Origin: Lingula anatina | Taxonomy: Eukaryota; Brachiopoda; Lingulata; Lingulida; Lingulidae | DNA: 47,152 bases | Assembly: GCF_001039355.2 (NCBI RefSeq) | Contig: NW_019774624.1 | Span: 566,301-613,452 of the forward strand | Reading direction: 5' to 3' | Shown: positions 1 to 10,236 of the stretch, in pieces | Numbering within the stretch: the first letter of the stretch is position 1 | Layout: the number at the start of each line of letters is the position of its first letter | Position numbers and translations under genes: made by a program | The notes under the pieces: model-generated | Databases searched by the model: none | What the model was told of the DNA's origin: nothing | The model's input: the letters and a program-made list of their open reading frames with translations, nothing else

Positions 1-1180
1 TTTTTTGCACTTTTGGGGTTTTTAGCTGTGCTTGCACTGCGTTTCCTTGTCGAATTATCGCCGTTCTTATCGGCAAGGGGCCAGGCGTGACCTGGCATGT
101 ATTCTACCCTTTGGCCTTGGCATTTAGACTGAAAAAGAATGTTCCTGTTTTTAAAGGTTGTGAAATTGATTAAGTGATCTGAAAGAGAAGCAAAGCTTAT
201 AACTGACTAATGAAAATGTCACACTTTGGGTCCAGTTCACATAACACCCAGGGAATATTTAACAGCAGTTCGGTTGGAAATAAATCCAAGGAAAATTCTC
301 ATTTATGCATTATGTAAGTTATGGCTTTTTAAATCTTTCTTTTCCCGTGATCATATTAGGGGGAAAAGATTAACATACTTGAAAACATTGTCTACACTTC
401 GTTGCTTCTTTCATCTCTCCGCTGAATTCACCTTTTAGGCACTCACGACAGTATCTTGTACCGCACCATTTGCACATGTAAGTCTGGAAATTGAAAAACA
501 ATTAATGTGATAGCAATGTTTATATTATATTTTTTAACATTTTGAGTAATTTTTAAACCCAAAGCCATGCACTATTAGAAAAATCATCTTGTCACCTTTA
601 CTGCAAATGGAATAAGATAAAGAAGACCTATATAAAGTGTTCTTTACTATTTTGAAAAACGTTGGTGGAATTGGCCACGGGTGTCTCTTATTTTTTTAAA
701 ATAAAACATCAAACATGTGCACAGATTAACCATGGCGAATACCCAATCGATTTGTGTAATGTATGCAGCAGTGGCTATTTTTATATTCACACATATAACG
801 GCCCTTCTCTAAGTTACATTCACTGAATAAAACGGTCAATTTACCTTACTCTAAATACTGTTTACAAATCACACCTAGAATGCAGGTGCGAGTAGATCAA
901 GTCGGATCGATCTTCGTTTGTTTTGGTAACATTGTTAAATGTTATAGACTATAATTAGCGCAGTTGGACGAGGCATTTTTACATGAACCCCAGAAAGTAT
1001 CCATTCAAATTTATCAGTGGTTGCAAAAGCTTGAGTGCAATACTAATACACCTGATAGAAGAATAAAGTTGCTCACAGAGCAAGTATATACTGAACCATA
1101 ATGTAAATACACGAAGAAACAAGGCAGCAAAGCTGTCAAATGTACAGACAAAAAGCAGAAAATAATAATGCACAAAATAG
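1..1180. other. AT-rich non-coding stretch
   Basis: No protein, RNA or transposon signature is recognisable on either strand. The short open frames are scattered and look random. Only a small palindromic patch (GCCAGGCGTGACCTGGC, near 80-96) stands out. Confidence 0.5.
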
Positions 1181-1184
1181 GATA

Positions 1185-1600
1185 CTGTCAATTCTGATGC
1201 AATAATACATTATGTTAAAATGCAAAGTCAACATCAAATTTTAGTTATGCACAACAGGTAAAACCGGTGAAAGTAAAAGCATAAGGCTTCACCATGAGAG
1301 TTAAAGTTCACACTTAGAAAATGCCAGAATGAGACAGAAGTAAATTTCACAAAAAAATTACATTAATCAATAAAAAAATGATAATCCAATAGAGCTGCAA
1401 TATTACATAATGATTAACTGTATAATTACCACCGGTTTTTAATTGATTCTAATATCAACATGGACATTTAGAAAATTTGATTACCACAGGTCTTCAAGCC
1501 CGTGGGAGTTCCAAGTCCCACGTTAAACATGCCAATGTGTGAAAGATAAAAAATTCACAAAAATGTTCATCAGAAAAAGAAGCCAAACAGATTGCTTTTT
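1185..1600. repeat. Diverged monomers related to the 800-bp repeat
   Basis: Words typical of the adjacent 800-bp repeat recur here in weaker form: 'tgcaatattacataatg' near 1397, 'caggtcttcaagccc' near 1487 and 'gttaaagttcacacttagaaaatgcc' near 1300. They suggest two older, more diverged monomers of about 200-300 bp upstream of copy A. Boundaries are approximate. Confidence 0.45.
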
Positions 1601-1609
1601 TAGTCTTGC

Positions 1610-2420
1610 GTTACTTTCCTGTAAGTTTAAGAGGAGTAAGTGACTATGTTTTTTTTTAATGGTCACTATGGAGGCAGTGCCCAAAATAGGGTTTTGTTTA
1701 ATTTTGATGCATTATTATATGATGCTTAACAGCATAATGACCATCAATTTTTAATAATAAAATAGAAGTATCGAGGACATTCAGAAAATCTGACTAGCAA
1801 AGGTCTTCATAGCCCATGGAAGTTCAAAGTCACACCTTGAAAATGTCGATATTTGGAAATTTTTATTCTAACAAAAAATATAATTTCCAAGTTAACCAAT
1901 AAGCCAGATTTTCCAACTGAAGGTGTATGTAAGTCCCATGTTTCTTTCCTTCCATAAGTTTGAGAAAAAAAGTGACTTGGGTTATCTTTTAATGGTCAGT
2001 ATAAAGGCAGTGCCCAAAATAGGGGTTTCTTCATTTTAGATGCAATATTACATAATGCTAAACAGCATAATGACTATCAATTTTTATTAATTAGATAAAA
2101 GTATCAAAGATGTTCAGAACATGTGACTAGTAAAAGTTTTCAAAGCCATGGAAGTTCAGAGTCAAACCTTGAAAATGCCCAAATGTAAACGAGATAACTG
2201 TATTGAAATGAGTTTATTTTCATTTTCAACACCTTTTTACATAAAACAAAAATAATCAATTTACTGTCATTTTCATATAATCAACTGAGAAAAATGTTGA
2301 CATAGGAAAAACATCAACAGAACAATTTTATATGTCCTATTTGCTCCATTCTGAAATTCTGAATATAGTGAATGATTGAATCCGACGAACTGCAATGATG
2401 TGAGTTTATTTCCATTTGTA
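1610..2420 (+). repeat. 800-bp dispersed repeat, copy A
   Basis: This block matches 8225-9065 over its whole length with many substitutions and small indels. It contains two internal units about 330 bp apart, each with 'atggtca.tatggaggcagtgcc' or a close variant, then 'gatgc..tattacataatgct.aacagcataatga', then 'gtgactag.aaag.tttcaa..ccatggaagttca.agtcaaaccttgaaaatg'. The block ends with a shared unique tail ('actgtattgaaatgagtttatttt', then 'ctccattctgaaattctgaa', then 'aatgattgaatc'). No coding potential is seen, so it is either a non-autonomous element or an old segmental duplication. Confidence 0.75.
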
Positions 2421-3187
2421 AGGCCTGTAGGAGGGTTAAATTGCCTTTAAATCACCTTTTTGAGTTTTTGTGTGTTTATATTAATATAAATTATCTAACA
2501 TTCGATGTTATAATGTTTTTGGGGTTTGCACTGCAAAATGTGTTTTTGATGAGTTTTTAAACCGGCACGCGCCCCAGTCAGACTGCCGACTAAGCCACGC
2601 CTCTATTGCTATGGGCTGTTGCCATGAGGGAGCAGAGCAATGTTAATGAGTTCTAAGCCGATTACGTGTGTGGTAACAGGTCGTAACTTACGTCATCTGA
2701 GCAGTTATGAAGTCGAATACGCTATAGGGAAAAGAAAAGTTCGTTTGTAAGAAAAATCAATAACGAAAAGAAGAAAAAAAAGACACCGGTAACAATACTT
2801 TTAGGTCTTCATTTTGGCGATATATATCGGCGAGCGTATCTGCTGCACGTTACGAAACCGGAAATGTTCGACGCCGTTTCAAAAACGTGTTTCGCCAGCT
2901 GTAAAACGCAACATAGAATCTATTGAATAAAACTCGTGTTGACAAAAATAAGTTTTCTTCTCCGAGATGTGAATATATGTGCGGATTAACCAAGTTAATC
3001 TGATTTAAACGTGGCACAAGCGCCGCCATGTCCCCCCCCCTGTAGCCTTACGCTGCACAAGGCCTTAAGCGAGCCACTTCCACCGCTTAATTCAAAGCTA
3101 GTTTGAGTTGTGCAGCAGCACACGCATAGCCTCCTTCGCGTATTGTATCACTGATCCCCACCTACCCACCCTGTTGCTTGTTTACTT
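2421..3187. other. Non-coding stretch with a CG-containing patch
   Basis: No gene is recognised. The part from about 2560 to 3180 is richer in G+C and CpG than its surroundings and carries a C-run near 3031-3040. I see no convincing TATA box, transcript or open frame, so a promoter call is not justified. Confidence 0.4.
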
Positions 3188-3404
3188 AGACTGCATTCCC
3201 AGAGATTTAGATCGATCCATCCGGATCGACCTAACTCCCTGGGGGTTCACGCTAAATTGCTGTCAGCCGAGCGCGCACGGCAGTTAATTACCCCTTACAG
3301 CTTTTAGTAGGCGGGACAGACATTTAAGCCGGTTAAGCTAACACCAATCTAGTGGGACTCCCCAGGGGGATAGATCGATCTAAATATCTATGGGAATGGG
3401 GTCT
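3188..3404. mobile_element. MITE with GATCGATC-rich termini, copy 1
   Basis: The left end (CATTCCCAGAGATTTAGATC, from 3194) is an imperfect inverted copy of the right end, which reads GATCGATCTAAATATCTATG and then GGAATG up to 3398. Inside are 'gctaaattgctgtcagccgagc' and 'agttaattaccccttacagc', both shared with the second copy at 27696-27921. Homology between the copies extends a few bases beyond the TIR core (ggtctt on the right), so the true ends may be slightly outside it. No target duplication is obvious. There is no coding capacity, so it is a non-autonomous DNA element of unknown superfamily. Confidence 0.7.
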
Positions 3405-3619
3405 TAATTAGTCTTCTGCATCTGTGTACACAGTAATGCTCTTCTTTATATATATATTATATGTATGTTTTTGTATCAGCTTCACTACCTCTATTGGAGG
3501 GCTTTATATATATTTTTTTCACGGTGGGCCTAATTATTTAAGCTTATTAAAAAATTGTTATTGGTTGTAGTTTTAGATGTAAGTCGTAGTGTAGTTAGTA
3601 ACCAATAAACTTTTCTAAG

Positions 3620-3835
3620 CCGATGTGGCAGGAGTGCACGTCCTAGTAACGCAAGTCCGCCCGGACACTAAGTCCTTGGAATGCAAGTCCTAGGGCATGC
3701 ATTGCTAGGAATGGAAGTCCTAGGACATACGTTACTAGGATTCAATGTCCGTAGGACGAAGGCTCCTAAGTAATGCAAGTCTAACGTGTAGTAATGCACG
3801 TCCTAATGGGACGTGCGTTCCTAACATCAGTAACA
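3620..3835. repeat. Degenerate AAGTCCTAGGA minisatellite
   Basis: About seven loosely spaced units (20-35 bp) contain variants of 'tgcaagtcctagg' alternating with its near-inverse 'cctag.aacg' (for example at 3640, 3680, 3712, 3774 and 3803). Direct and inverted copies are mixed, so the single strand could fold. The overlapping short open frames on both strands are products of the repeat. Confidence 0.55.
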
Positions 3836-3869
3836 AAATACATGCTAACAGGTTTACCAACATATTTAT

Positions 3870-3990
3870 AGATTTTTCACTTATCGAGTTATCGGTGAAA
3901 GTGCACGGCGACGGCGACAACGACGACGATGGTGACGACAGACAAAGGTTATGGCTATATGTACAGACACATCTGTGTTTGTACATAAAA
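3870..3990 (+). repeat. Short dispersed repeat, copy 1 (GTTATCGGTGAAAGTGCA)
   Basis: The words 'cacttatcgagttatcggtg', 'aaagtgca', 'gacgacagac', 'ggctatatgtacagacacatc' and 'cataaaa' occur in the same order at 9807-9900. This copy has an expanded (CGA)n patch (3905-3935). No function or element class can be assigned. Confidence 0.6.
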
Positions 3991-4051
3991 GTGATTTTTT
4001 TAACTTATGACCAACAATATCAGTAATTCTAATACATAAATGTCTGACACG

Positions 4052-4072
4052 CCCCCCCCCCCCCCCCCCCCC
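4052..4072. repeat. Poly-C tract (21 bp)
   Basis: An uninterrupted run of 21 C. Its length may be unreliable in a draft assembly. Confidence 0.9.
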
Positions 4073-4362
4073 AGCACAAAAATCCTATAAATGTAGATTG
4101 CTGCAGTGCCAAAGCTATATAAATTCCGGTTTTATAATCCATAACCTTTTCAAAAATCCTTTTTTACGTATATAAATATAACACATAGTGTTTATGATGC
4201 ATTACAATAAAAAATACACATTAAGTTGGTAGCAGCGCCAAGGGCGTGTTGAGTGAATTCTGGTTTTAAATTTCTTAATCTTAATTTCTTTCAGGAACTG
4301 TTCATACAGTATTATTTCCGTTTAATTTTTGCCAGTTAGAAAGTACTGCATATACACACAGG

Positions 4363-4561
4363 CCCTTCACTAAATGAAAAGTTTGCCGCAATATTGCAAC
4401 AATATTGCAGCAATTTTGCTTCAAACTAAAAGTTTGCAGCAGTGAGTTTGCAGGAGTGTGCAAGATTGCTGCTTCATGCTGCTTTTTTGCTGCTAATTAT
4501 CAGCCATATTGCAGCAAACTTGCTGCAAAATTGCAGCAGACCTGATATTTTGCTAAGGGGG
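4363..4561. mobile_element. TTGCAGCAA-rich foldback or MITE
   Basis: This 200-bp patch is packed with alternating TTGCAGCAA and TTGCTGC words. The left edge (CCCTTCACTAAATGAAAAGT, followed by TTGCCGCAAT) and the reverse complement of the right edge (CCCCTTAGCAAAATATCAGG, followed by TCTGCTGCAAT) are imperfect inverted repeats. It is therefore likely a small foldback element rather than a gene. The open frame through it has no recognisable protein features. Confidence 0.5.
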
Positions 4562-4759
4562 GTGCTTAATATAATAATAATAATAATTTTAGTCTCATTT
4601 AATATCCATGTGAGCGGGTCAATATGTTATCAGTGGAAATCTCCACTACTTAAACTAAATCCCTGGGCCGAATCTGAATGGGGAAACGAAACTACACGCT
4701 AGTTGTGGTTCTGTTGTTGGTCGAATCTAAAAGAAACGAAACAGAATTGGGTCAGAACA

Positions 4760-4926
4760 CAGGCCCGTAGCTAGGGGGGTTAGGGGGGTTCGAAAGAACC
4801 GCCCCTTTCGCTGGGAAAAGGTTCACTCTGAGTAAAATTTGATCTAGATACCTGAAGTTATTTGGGGAAAAGATCCACTTTTTCAGAAAAAGAACCCCCC
4901 TTTTGAAATTGCTGGCTATGGACCTG
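4760..4926 (-). mobile_element. hAT-type MITE (CAGGCCCGTAGC family), copy 1
   Basis: It starts CAGGCCCGTAGCTAGGGGGG and ends with a decayed inverse (gctatggacctg). The interior pairs 'aaaaggttca' with 'gatccactttttcagaaaaag'. Aligned to the better-preserved copy at 20051-20210 it lies in the opposite orientation. The flanks gAACA and tAACA could be a degenerate 5-bp target duplication. There is no coding capacity. Confidence 0.7.
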
Positions 4927-5845
4927 TAACATCTGTTATTATATGATCAGATGACATGATTTATTTACACACTGTTCTTTTAAGAAAAAGCTATTTCAGG
5001 TATTTCAATCCCGAAATTGAACGTTTTGTTTAGTTCATTTGTATGGCATCAGGAGTTAATACTTTGTAGCGAAGTTGAAAACTGAAACGATGGTATAGTG
5101 CACAACAACCCGTTTTCTTCACTCATCAAAATAGCGACGAAAAGCAACTTTGTTTCTTGTCCATAGTGTGTGTGTACCGTAAATGATCCCTCAGATGACC
5201 AAAAACATGACAATAGTGACTATAGTATTATACTATTGTGAGAGCTTTCTTTCGTACAGCTGCATATGTCTGTATTCCAGATGTAAGCGCTGTTTTAGTG
5301 TCATTTTCGGCTAAAAATTAAATACACAGCAATGTTTGGAACAGAAAATTGTTTGTTATTATAAGACAAATCCGTCCCTTTTCACATGAAAGCATCCCCA
5401 TTGTAATCCAACACATAGGAATATTTTGACAGACTTTCAAATATGGTAACCCTTTATTGTTATCCAGTATAGTGGACGTGCAGATATACATGTATAGAAC
5501 AAAACCAAATACATAATTTTACACATAAGCAGTAATTTAAGAATGCACAAATATAATTGAGTTGTTGCAGTTTTCCAGTTTTATGCATTCCGGGTTTGGC
5601 AAATCTCTATTTTATCAACAGCGCAAATAAAAAAAATTATATTTTTCTTCATCTGATTTGCAAATGGTATGCTACTGGATATAACAACCTCCTGTCAACC
5701 AAGAACAGACTGAAAGGCAACCTTAAGGATACCGATATATTTCATCTTTAGTAGCACTGGTTGTCGGTGCACAAAAAAAATGGCCTTCATGGGTCAACGA
5801 TCACAGGCGACCTGTTAACACTTAAAAACCTATGTACATAGCGGT
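4927..5845. other. AT-rich non-coding stretch
   Basis: Nothing recognisable was found in either strand. The short open frame at 5557-5751 shows no domain and no splice context. Confidence 0.45.
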
Positions 5846-5849
5846 AGTT

Positions 5850-6305
5850 TCAATGTAGGACTTAGAGGGACAATGAAATGCAGCTCGAATGTAGTTGGAA
5901 CTAGGAATATCAATAATGCTGTTAGAACGCAGTCAGAATATTTACATGTAGAATACACTTCGAATGCCGTACGAGTGTAGTTCGATTGCTGGCTGAAATA
6001 TAGGATCGAGATGCATTCGAGTTGCATTCTGGCTCATTCTAACAGGATTTGAAGTGTCCTGACATTCGGTTCTACCTCGAATGTGATCAGAATGTTTAGA
6101 ATGCAGTCATAATGCAGTTAGAATACCATTCGATAATTTTCCACTTGGAATGCACTTAGAAAGTTTTTAACATGAGCAAAACATTTGGGCCGGCCACAAG
6201 AATGGTTAGAAATATTGGGAATGCACTCGGAATTTTTAGAATGCTCTTCGAATATCCAGGAACGCACATAGAATTGTCTTTCCGACGGTATTCTTGCTCA
6301 TTCCG
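5850..6305. repeat. GAATG/CATTC-rich degenerate minisatellite
   Basis: Words such as TTAGAATGCA, ACTTCGAATG, CATTCGA and CAGTCAGAAT recur roughly every 15-25 bp on both strands for about 450 bp, directly up to the left end of the Tc1 element. The spacing is irregular, so this is an old, partly inverted minisatellite and not a clean tandem array. The minus-strand open frame inside it follows the repeat. Confidence 0.6.
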
Positions 6306-6334
6306 CCTCTAGTGTGACGGGGGTATTTAATGTA

Positions 6335-6361
6335 CAGGGTTACTACTTAATATGGAATATT
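6335..6361 (+). repeat. Tc1 left terminal inverted repeat
   Basis: The first 27 bp of the element are identical in inverse to 8119-8145 or nearly so. It is preceded by the target TA. Confidence 0.88.
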
Positions 6362-6653
6362 ATTTTTTGGCGAGTAAATTTTCTACAAAATATTTATTTT
6401 CTCTCTAACTACTGTTTACATCCAAATCTGAGGTGTCACTCCCTGAGTAGCCAGGTGTGTTACCTAATTACCACACAACTCTCGAAACAATTGATGCATG
6501 CAGTTGCATGTTCTGTGGTCAGAAATGTGGGGGGGGTCTTTTTGGCAATTTCTGCCCTTGTATAAAAACTCATGGCTTTATCAATCTTTGGAGTGTATTT
6601 AGAGAAGCAACAAAGGGATTGATCTGAAACTTGACAGGTTCCTAAGAGAAGAT

Positions 6654-7829
6654 ATGGTTCGACAGCTAAGCAACGCAGCTTGCTATGGGATTCTTGCTCT
6701 CAGAGGCCAGAAACGGTCAACCATTGCCAGGCAATACAACATTTATCAGGAACCGTTAGTAAAGTCCTCCAAAGAAATGCTACAACAGGGGCACCTACTC
6801 CAATACCTCGACCAGGGTGTCCGTGTATGACACCAAGAAGACAGGATCGCCTTCTCCTTAGAGTGCGCCGTGCTGGTAGTACAAAGACAACCAGTGTCCT
6901 CAGAAAAGAGTGGCAGAATGTAATTCAAACGCCCGTTGCAAGGTCCCTCGTGAACATGAGATTATTGCAAGCCAGTTATTTTGCACGAAGACCAGTACTG
7001 AAACCACTGTTAACAGCAGGTCATATACAGCGTAGTCTGCAATGGGCTGGGGACTACGTGTGTTTGCAGCCAAACCACTGGAATCACGTTGTTTTCGGTG
7101 ATGAGTCCAGATAGGTAGTTTTAAGGGTTGACGTGTCCGCCGAAGTGTACGAGAGGCATAAAAGGATGATTGTGCACTGCCTAAGGTGGAAGCAGGGGGT
7201 GGTAACGTCTCTGTTTGGGGAGCATATCATGTCGGTGCCCAGAACCAGTTGTTTTTTCTAGGCGGCAACCTCAACTAGGGTTCCTACAGAGACATTCTAC
7301 ATCAAACAATGCTTCGATTGGTAAGAGTCATCTTCAGGAACAACTTTGTGTATCATGACGACTGTGCAACCCCACATCGAGCTCACAGAATCACTGTTTT
7401 TCTTCGAAACCAATGGGTTCAGCAACTGCCCTGGCCTGCAAACTCCCCAGATATGAACCCAATTGAAAATCTGTGGACGGAAGTAACTCACATTCAGGGG
7501 CGGATTTAGGCCGTCTTCTGGGTCTTCCAGAAGACGGTCAGATTTTCAAGTTTACATTGACGGGTATCCAATTTTTAATGTTGGAAGACGGTCAAAATTG
7601 GAGGATGAATCAACAAAGATAATTTGGAAGACTGTCAGTATATAGCTCTGGATCCGCCCCTGACATTAATAGCTATGGTCATCGGTCGGGAAATAATGAT
7701 GAACTGCGACAGGCAAATATCACTGCGTGGAATGATATCCCCATCCAAACTCTAAAAAACTTGTCACAGGGTATGCCATGTAGGATGAGGGCGCTGCAAG
7801 CGGCTGCTGGAGGTCATACCCGCTATTGA
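6654..7829 (+). pseudogene. Tc1/mariner DD34E transposase, frameshifted and interrupted
   Basis: The relic starts at ATG 6654 (MVRQLSNAACYGILAL) with a helix-turn-helix-like stretch (RSTIARQYNI). The frame then shifts near 6740 and continues with GTVSKVLQRNATTG, the second half of the Tc1 DNA-binding region. The catalytic landmarks remain: first Asp in FGDESR (about 7100), second Asp in YHDDCATPHRA, and Glu in SPDMNPIENLW (7465-7467). There are exactly 34 residues between the second Asp and the Glu, the DD34E spacing. A TAG follows FGDESR (7112-7114), and the segment from there to about 7300 shows more shifts and another stop. The frame is then open again until the MITE at 7495. After it, the sequence resumes in frame (INSYGHRSGNNDELRQANIT) to TGA at 7827-7829. 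It cannot encode an active enzyme. Confidence 0.9.
7495..7662. mobile_element. hAT-like MITE nested in the Tc1 transposase
   Basis: The ends are CAGGGGCGGATTTAG and the inverse CTGGATCCGCCCCTG. The 5-bp direct duplication ACATT flanks it (7490-7494 and 7663-7667). Removing the insert and one ACATT restores the transposase frame (EVTH, then INSYG), which shows precisely where it landed. The interior contains several 'gaagac.gtca' repeats in both orientations. The CAGGGGCGGATCCAG terminus is widespread in hAT-type non-autonomous elements. The 5-bp duplication is shorter than the classical 8 bp of hAT, so the superfamily is not certain. Confidence 0.88.
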
Positions 7830-8118
7830 TGACTTTTCATGATTTACTGTAATTAGTTCTTTAACTGTGTAACATATCATTGTCTGGAGGCTATCATTTT
7901 CTTCAATATCTTAGCTTAAATTAATACTGACATCAAACTGTTGATATGGTTTTCTGGGGGTGTTCTTTTCTTTTGAATGACGTCTTATGTCACATTTGAT
8001 ATTATAGTCCAAAATATCTCACAATAGAAGACTGGATATTTTTCAATGACATACTTTTTTGATGAATAAAGCCAAAAAAACAAAAAAAAAAAAAAAAAGC
8101 CAAAATAACAATGATAAA

Positions 8119-8145
8119 AATATTCCATATTAAGTAGTAACCCTG
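8119..8145 (-). repeat. Tc1 right terminal inverted repeat
   Basis: Reverse complement of the left TIR, followed by TA (8146-8147). An impure A-run lies just inside (8079-8098). Confidence 0.88.
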
Positions 8146-8224
8146 TATATACATATATTCGGCGTAACTCCTTACGATTTCAAAAAAGTCGTAGGACAAT
8201 TTCATCGCACGGCGGCCGTGTAAA

Positions 8225-9065
8225 TGTAATCTAGGCTTTAGTCCTATGCTACTTTTCTGTGAGTTAAAGCAGAATAAGTGACATGGTTTTCGTCTAATGG
8301 TGACTATGGAGGCAGTGCCCAAAAGGGGGGGGGTCTTCATTTTGATGCAATGTTACATAATGCTTAACAGCATAATGACCATCAATTTTTAATAATAAAA
8401 TATTAGTATCATGGATATTCAGAAAATGTGACTAGCAAAGGTCTTTAAGACCATGGAGGTTCAAAGCCAAACCTTGAAAATGTCGATATGTGAAAAATTA
8501 AATTTTCACAAAAAATGTATAACTTCCATAAGAATTAGCCAATAAGACATATTTTCCATTTGAAGCTGTATTTAAGTCCTATGTTTCTTCTCTGAAAGTG
8601 GGAAAAGAGTAAGTGACAAGGTTTTGCTTTAATGGTCACTATGGAGGCAGTGCCAAAAACAGGGTTTTTTTAATTTGATGCAATATTACTTAATGCTTAA
8701 CAGCATAATGAGCATCAATCTTTAATGAGAAAATAAAAGTATCATGGATATGCAGAAAATGTGACTAGCAAAAGTCTTCAAGGCCATGGAAGTTTAGAGT
8801 CAAACCTTGAAAATGCCAAATTGTATACAAGATATAACTGTACTGAAATGAGTTAATTTCCATTTTAACACCTTTTTTACACAAAACACAATAATCAATT
8901 TACTGTCATTTTTTAATGATCAACTAAGAAAATTATTGACATACGAAAATTATCAATAGCGCGATTTTAAATGTCCATATTTACTCCATTCTGATATTCT
9001 GAACATAGTAAATGATTGAATCTGACAAACCTCAATGATATGAGTTTATTTTCATTTTTGACGCT
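8225..9065 (+). repeat. 800-bp dispersed repeat, copy B
   Basis: This is the second long copy of the block at 1610-2420. It has the same order of words ('agtgacatggttttcgtct', 'ggaggcagtgccc', two 'cttaacagcataatga' units 331 bp apart, 'accttgaaaatg') and the same non-repetitive tail ('aacaccttttttacacaaaa', 'tcaatttactgtcattt', 'gaatctgac'). The two copies are in the same orientation, about 6.6 kb apart. Confidence 0.75.
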
Positions 9066-9224
9066 TTATTACACAATACATGATAACAGGTGTACCATCA
9101 TTTTATGTAATCAACCAACAGTATTGTTAAGATGCAGAAAATGTTAGAACACTTTTACGTGGCTGTTTAGATCAATGATGAGTCTGTTAACATGTCTAAG
9201 AATTAAATCTGAAGAAAAACGACT

Positions 9225-9800
9225 TTTATACAAAAGGCATAATTTCATCAAAACTTAACCGATTAAGCTTATTTTCGAAGTTGATCTTTATATTAGTAAG
9301 GTTGATCACTCCTGTGAGTTGCAACAAATGTGTTATCAGTGTTGCATAAATGCTGAAAAAAAGCGAACAAAACAGCACGTAAAAGTATGTATGTATGTAA
9401 AAATGGTCCAATCGATCTAATATTCGTACTCGACCTGTATTTAAGTAAGATTGATGGCTCCTGTAGGTTTCTTAAAAGACAAAAAGATTCATGATTTTCC
9501 TTGAAACGTGTTATAATGTGTGGCATACATCCTGACAAAAAGCGAAAGAACAGCATAACTTTTGAAAAAGTAGCCTGATCATGCTGATTTACGAATTGAC
9601 CTTTGTATTACATGTATGAATATTCATCAGTTCTGTAAGATTCAAGCCAACTGATCGTGTTATCGGTTTTTCATATATTCTGAAAAAAGCCAAAACAAAA
9701 CAGAATAACTTTTGAAAAAGTAGCCTGATCATGCTGATTTACACATTGACCTTTGTATTATGAATATTCATCAGTTTTGTAAGTTTCAGACCAAAAGATT
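9225..9800. repeat. Tandem repeat of about 150-170 bp, four diverged units
   Basis: The motif 'ttcatcagttctgtaagattc' or its variants appear near 9300, 9447, 9620 and 9766. 'aaaaagcgaa..aacagcataacttttg' precedes the later units. The last two units are the most alike and share 'aaaagtagcctgatcatgct' and 'gacctttgtatta'. The open frames on the minus strand are not protein-like. Confidence 0.65.
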
Positions 9801-9802
9801 AA

Positions 9803-9905
9803 ATGGTTTTCCACTTATCGTGTTATCGGTGAAAGTGCATGATGGCGACGACAGACGCAGCTGACGGCTATATGTACAGACACATCGTGCGCATAAAAAG
9901 GGAAA
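9803..9905 (+). repeat. Short dispersed repeat, copy 2
   Basis: Counterpart of 3870-3990 (cacttatcgtgttatcggtg, gacgacagac, ggctatatgtacagacacat). It follows directly on the tandem repeat. Confidence 0.6.
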
Positions 9906-10170
9906 TGGTTTGAACGTCACTAAGACAGCCTGAATACACCTGTTGCTGTCAAGAATTCACCTGTTTCTCTGATACGAAAAGGTTCTCACGATTCACTGTC
10001 GTTCATTTCAAAGCAATACTGACATTTTCACACTTGGCCAAACGTAGATGGCGAACATGTACTTCAAGTCTAGCCTCTTTATCTTGGTGTTCTTTGCTAA
10101 TTTTATTCTATAAATCAAACTTTTGAAATATTAAATTAAATTGTAAAGACCTTCTCATTTCTGTCATATT

Positions 10171-10171
<1 letters not shown>

Positions 10172-10211
<40 letters not shown>

Positions 10212-10236
10212 ATGTGTGTGTGTGTATGTGTGTGTG
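10172..10236. repeat. (TG)n microsatellite
   Basis: About 32 TG units with three interruptions (CA or TA). The histidine/threonine-rich open frame on the opposite strand is an artefact of this repeat. Confidence 0.95.

Larger units (their letters stand above)
6335..8145 (+). mobile_element. Tc1/mariner element, complete but inactive
   Basis: The left TIR CAGGGTTACTACTTAATATG (6335-6354, continuing GAATATT) is matched in reverse complement at 8121-8145. Each end abuts a TA dinucleotide (6333-6334 and 8146-8147), the target duplication typical of the superfamily. Between them lies a decayed DD34E transposase, which is itself interrupted by a MITE. At about 1.8 kb it is longer than most Tc1 elements. 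The nested 168-bp MITE and its 5-bp target duplication account for about 170 bp of that. Confidence 0.9.

Noticed and set aside
2540-3180. CpG-island-like promoter
   Set aside because: Base composition is higher in G+C than its surroundings, but there is no downstream exon or transcript feature to anchor a promoter.
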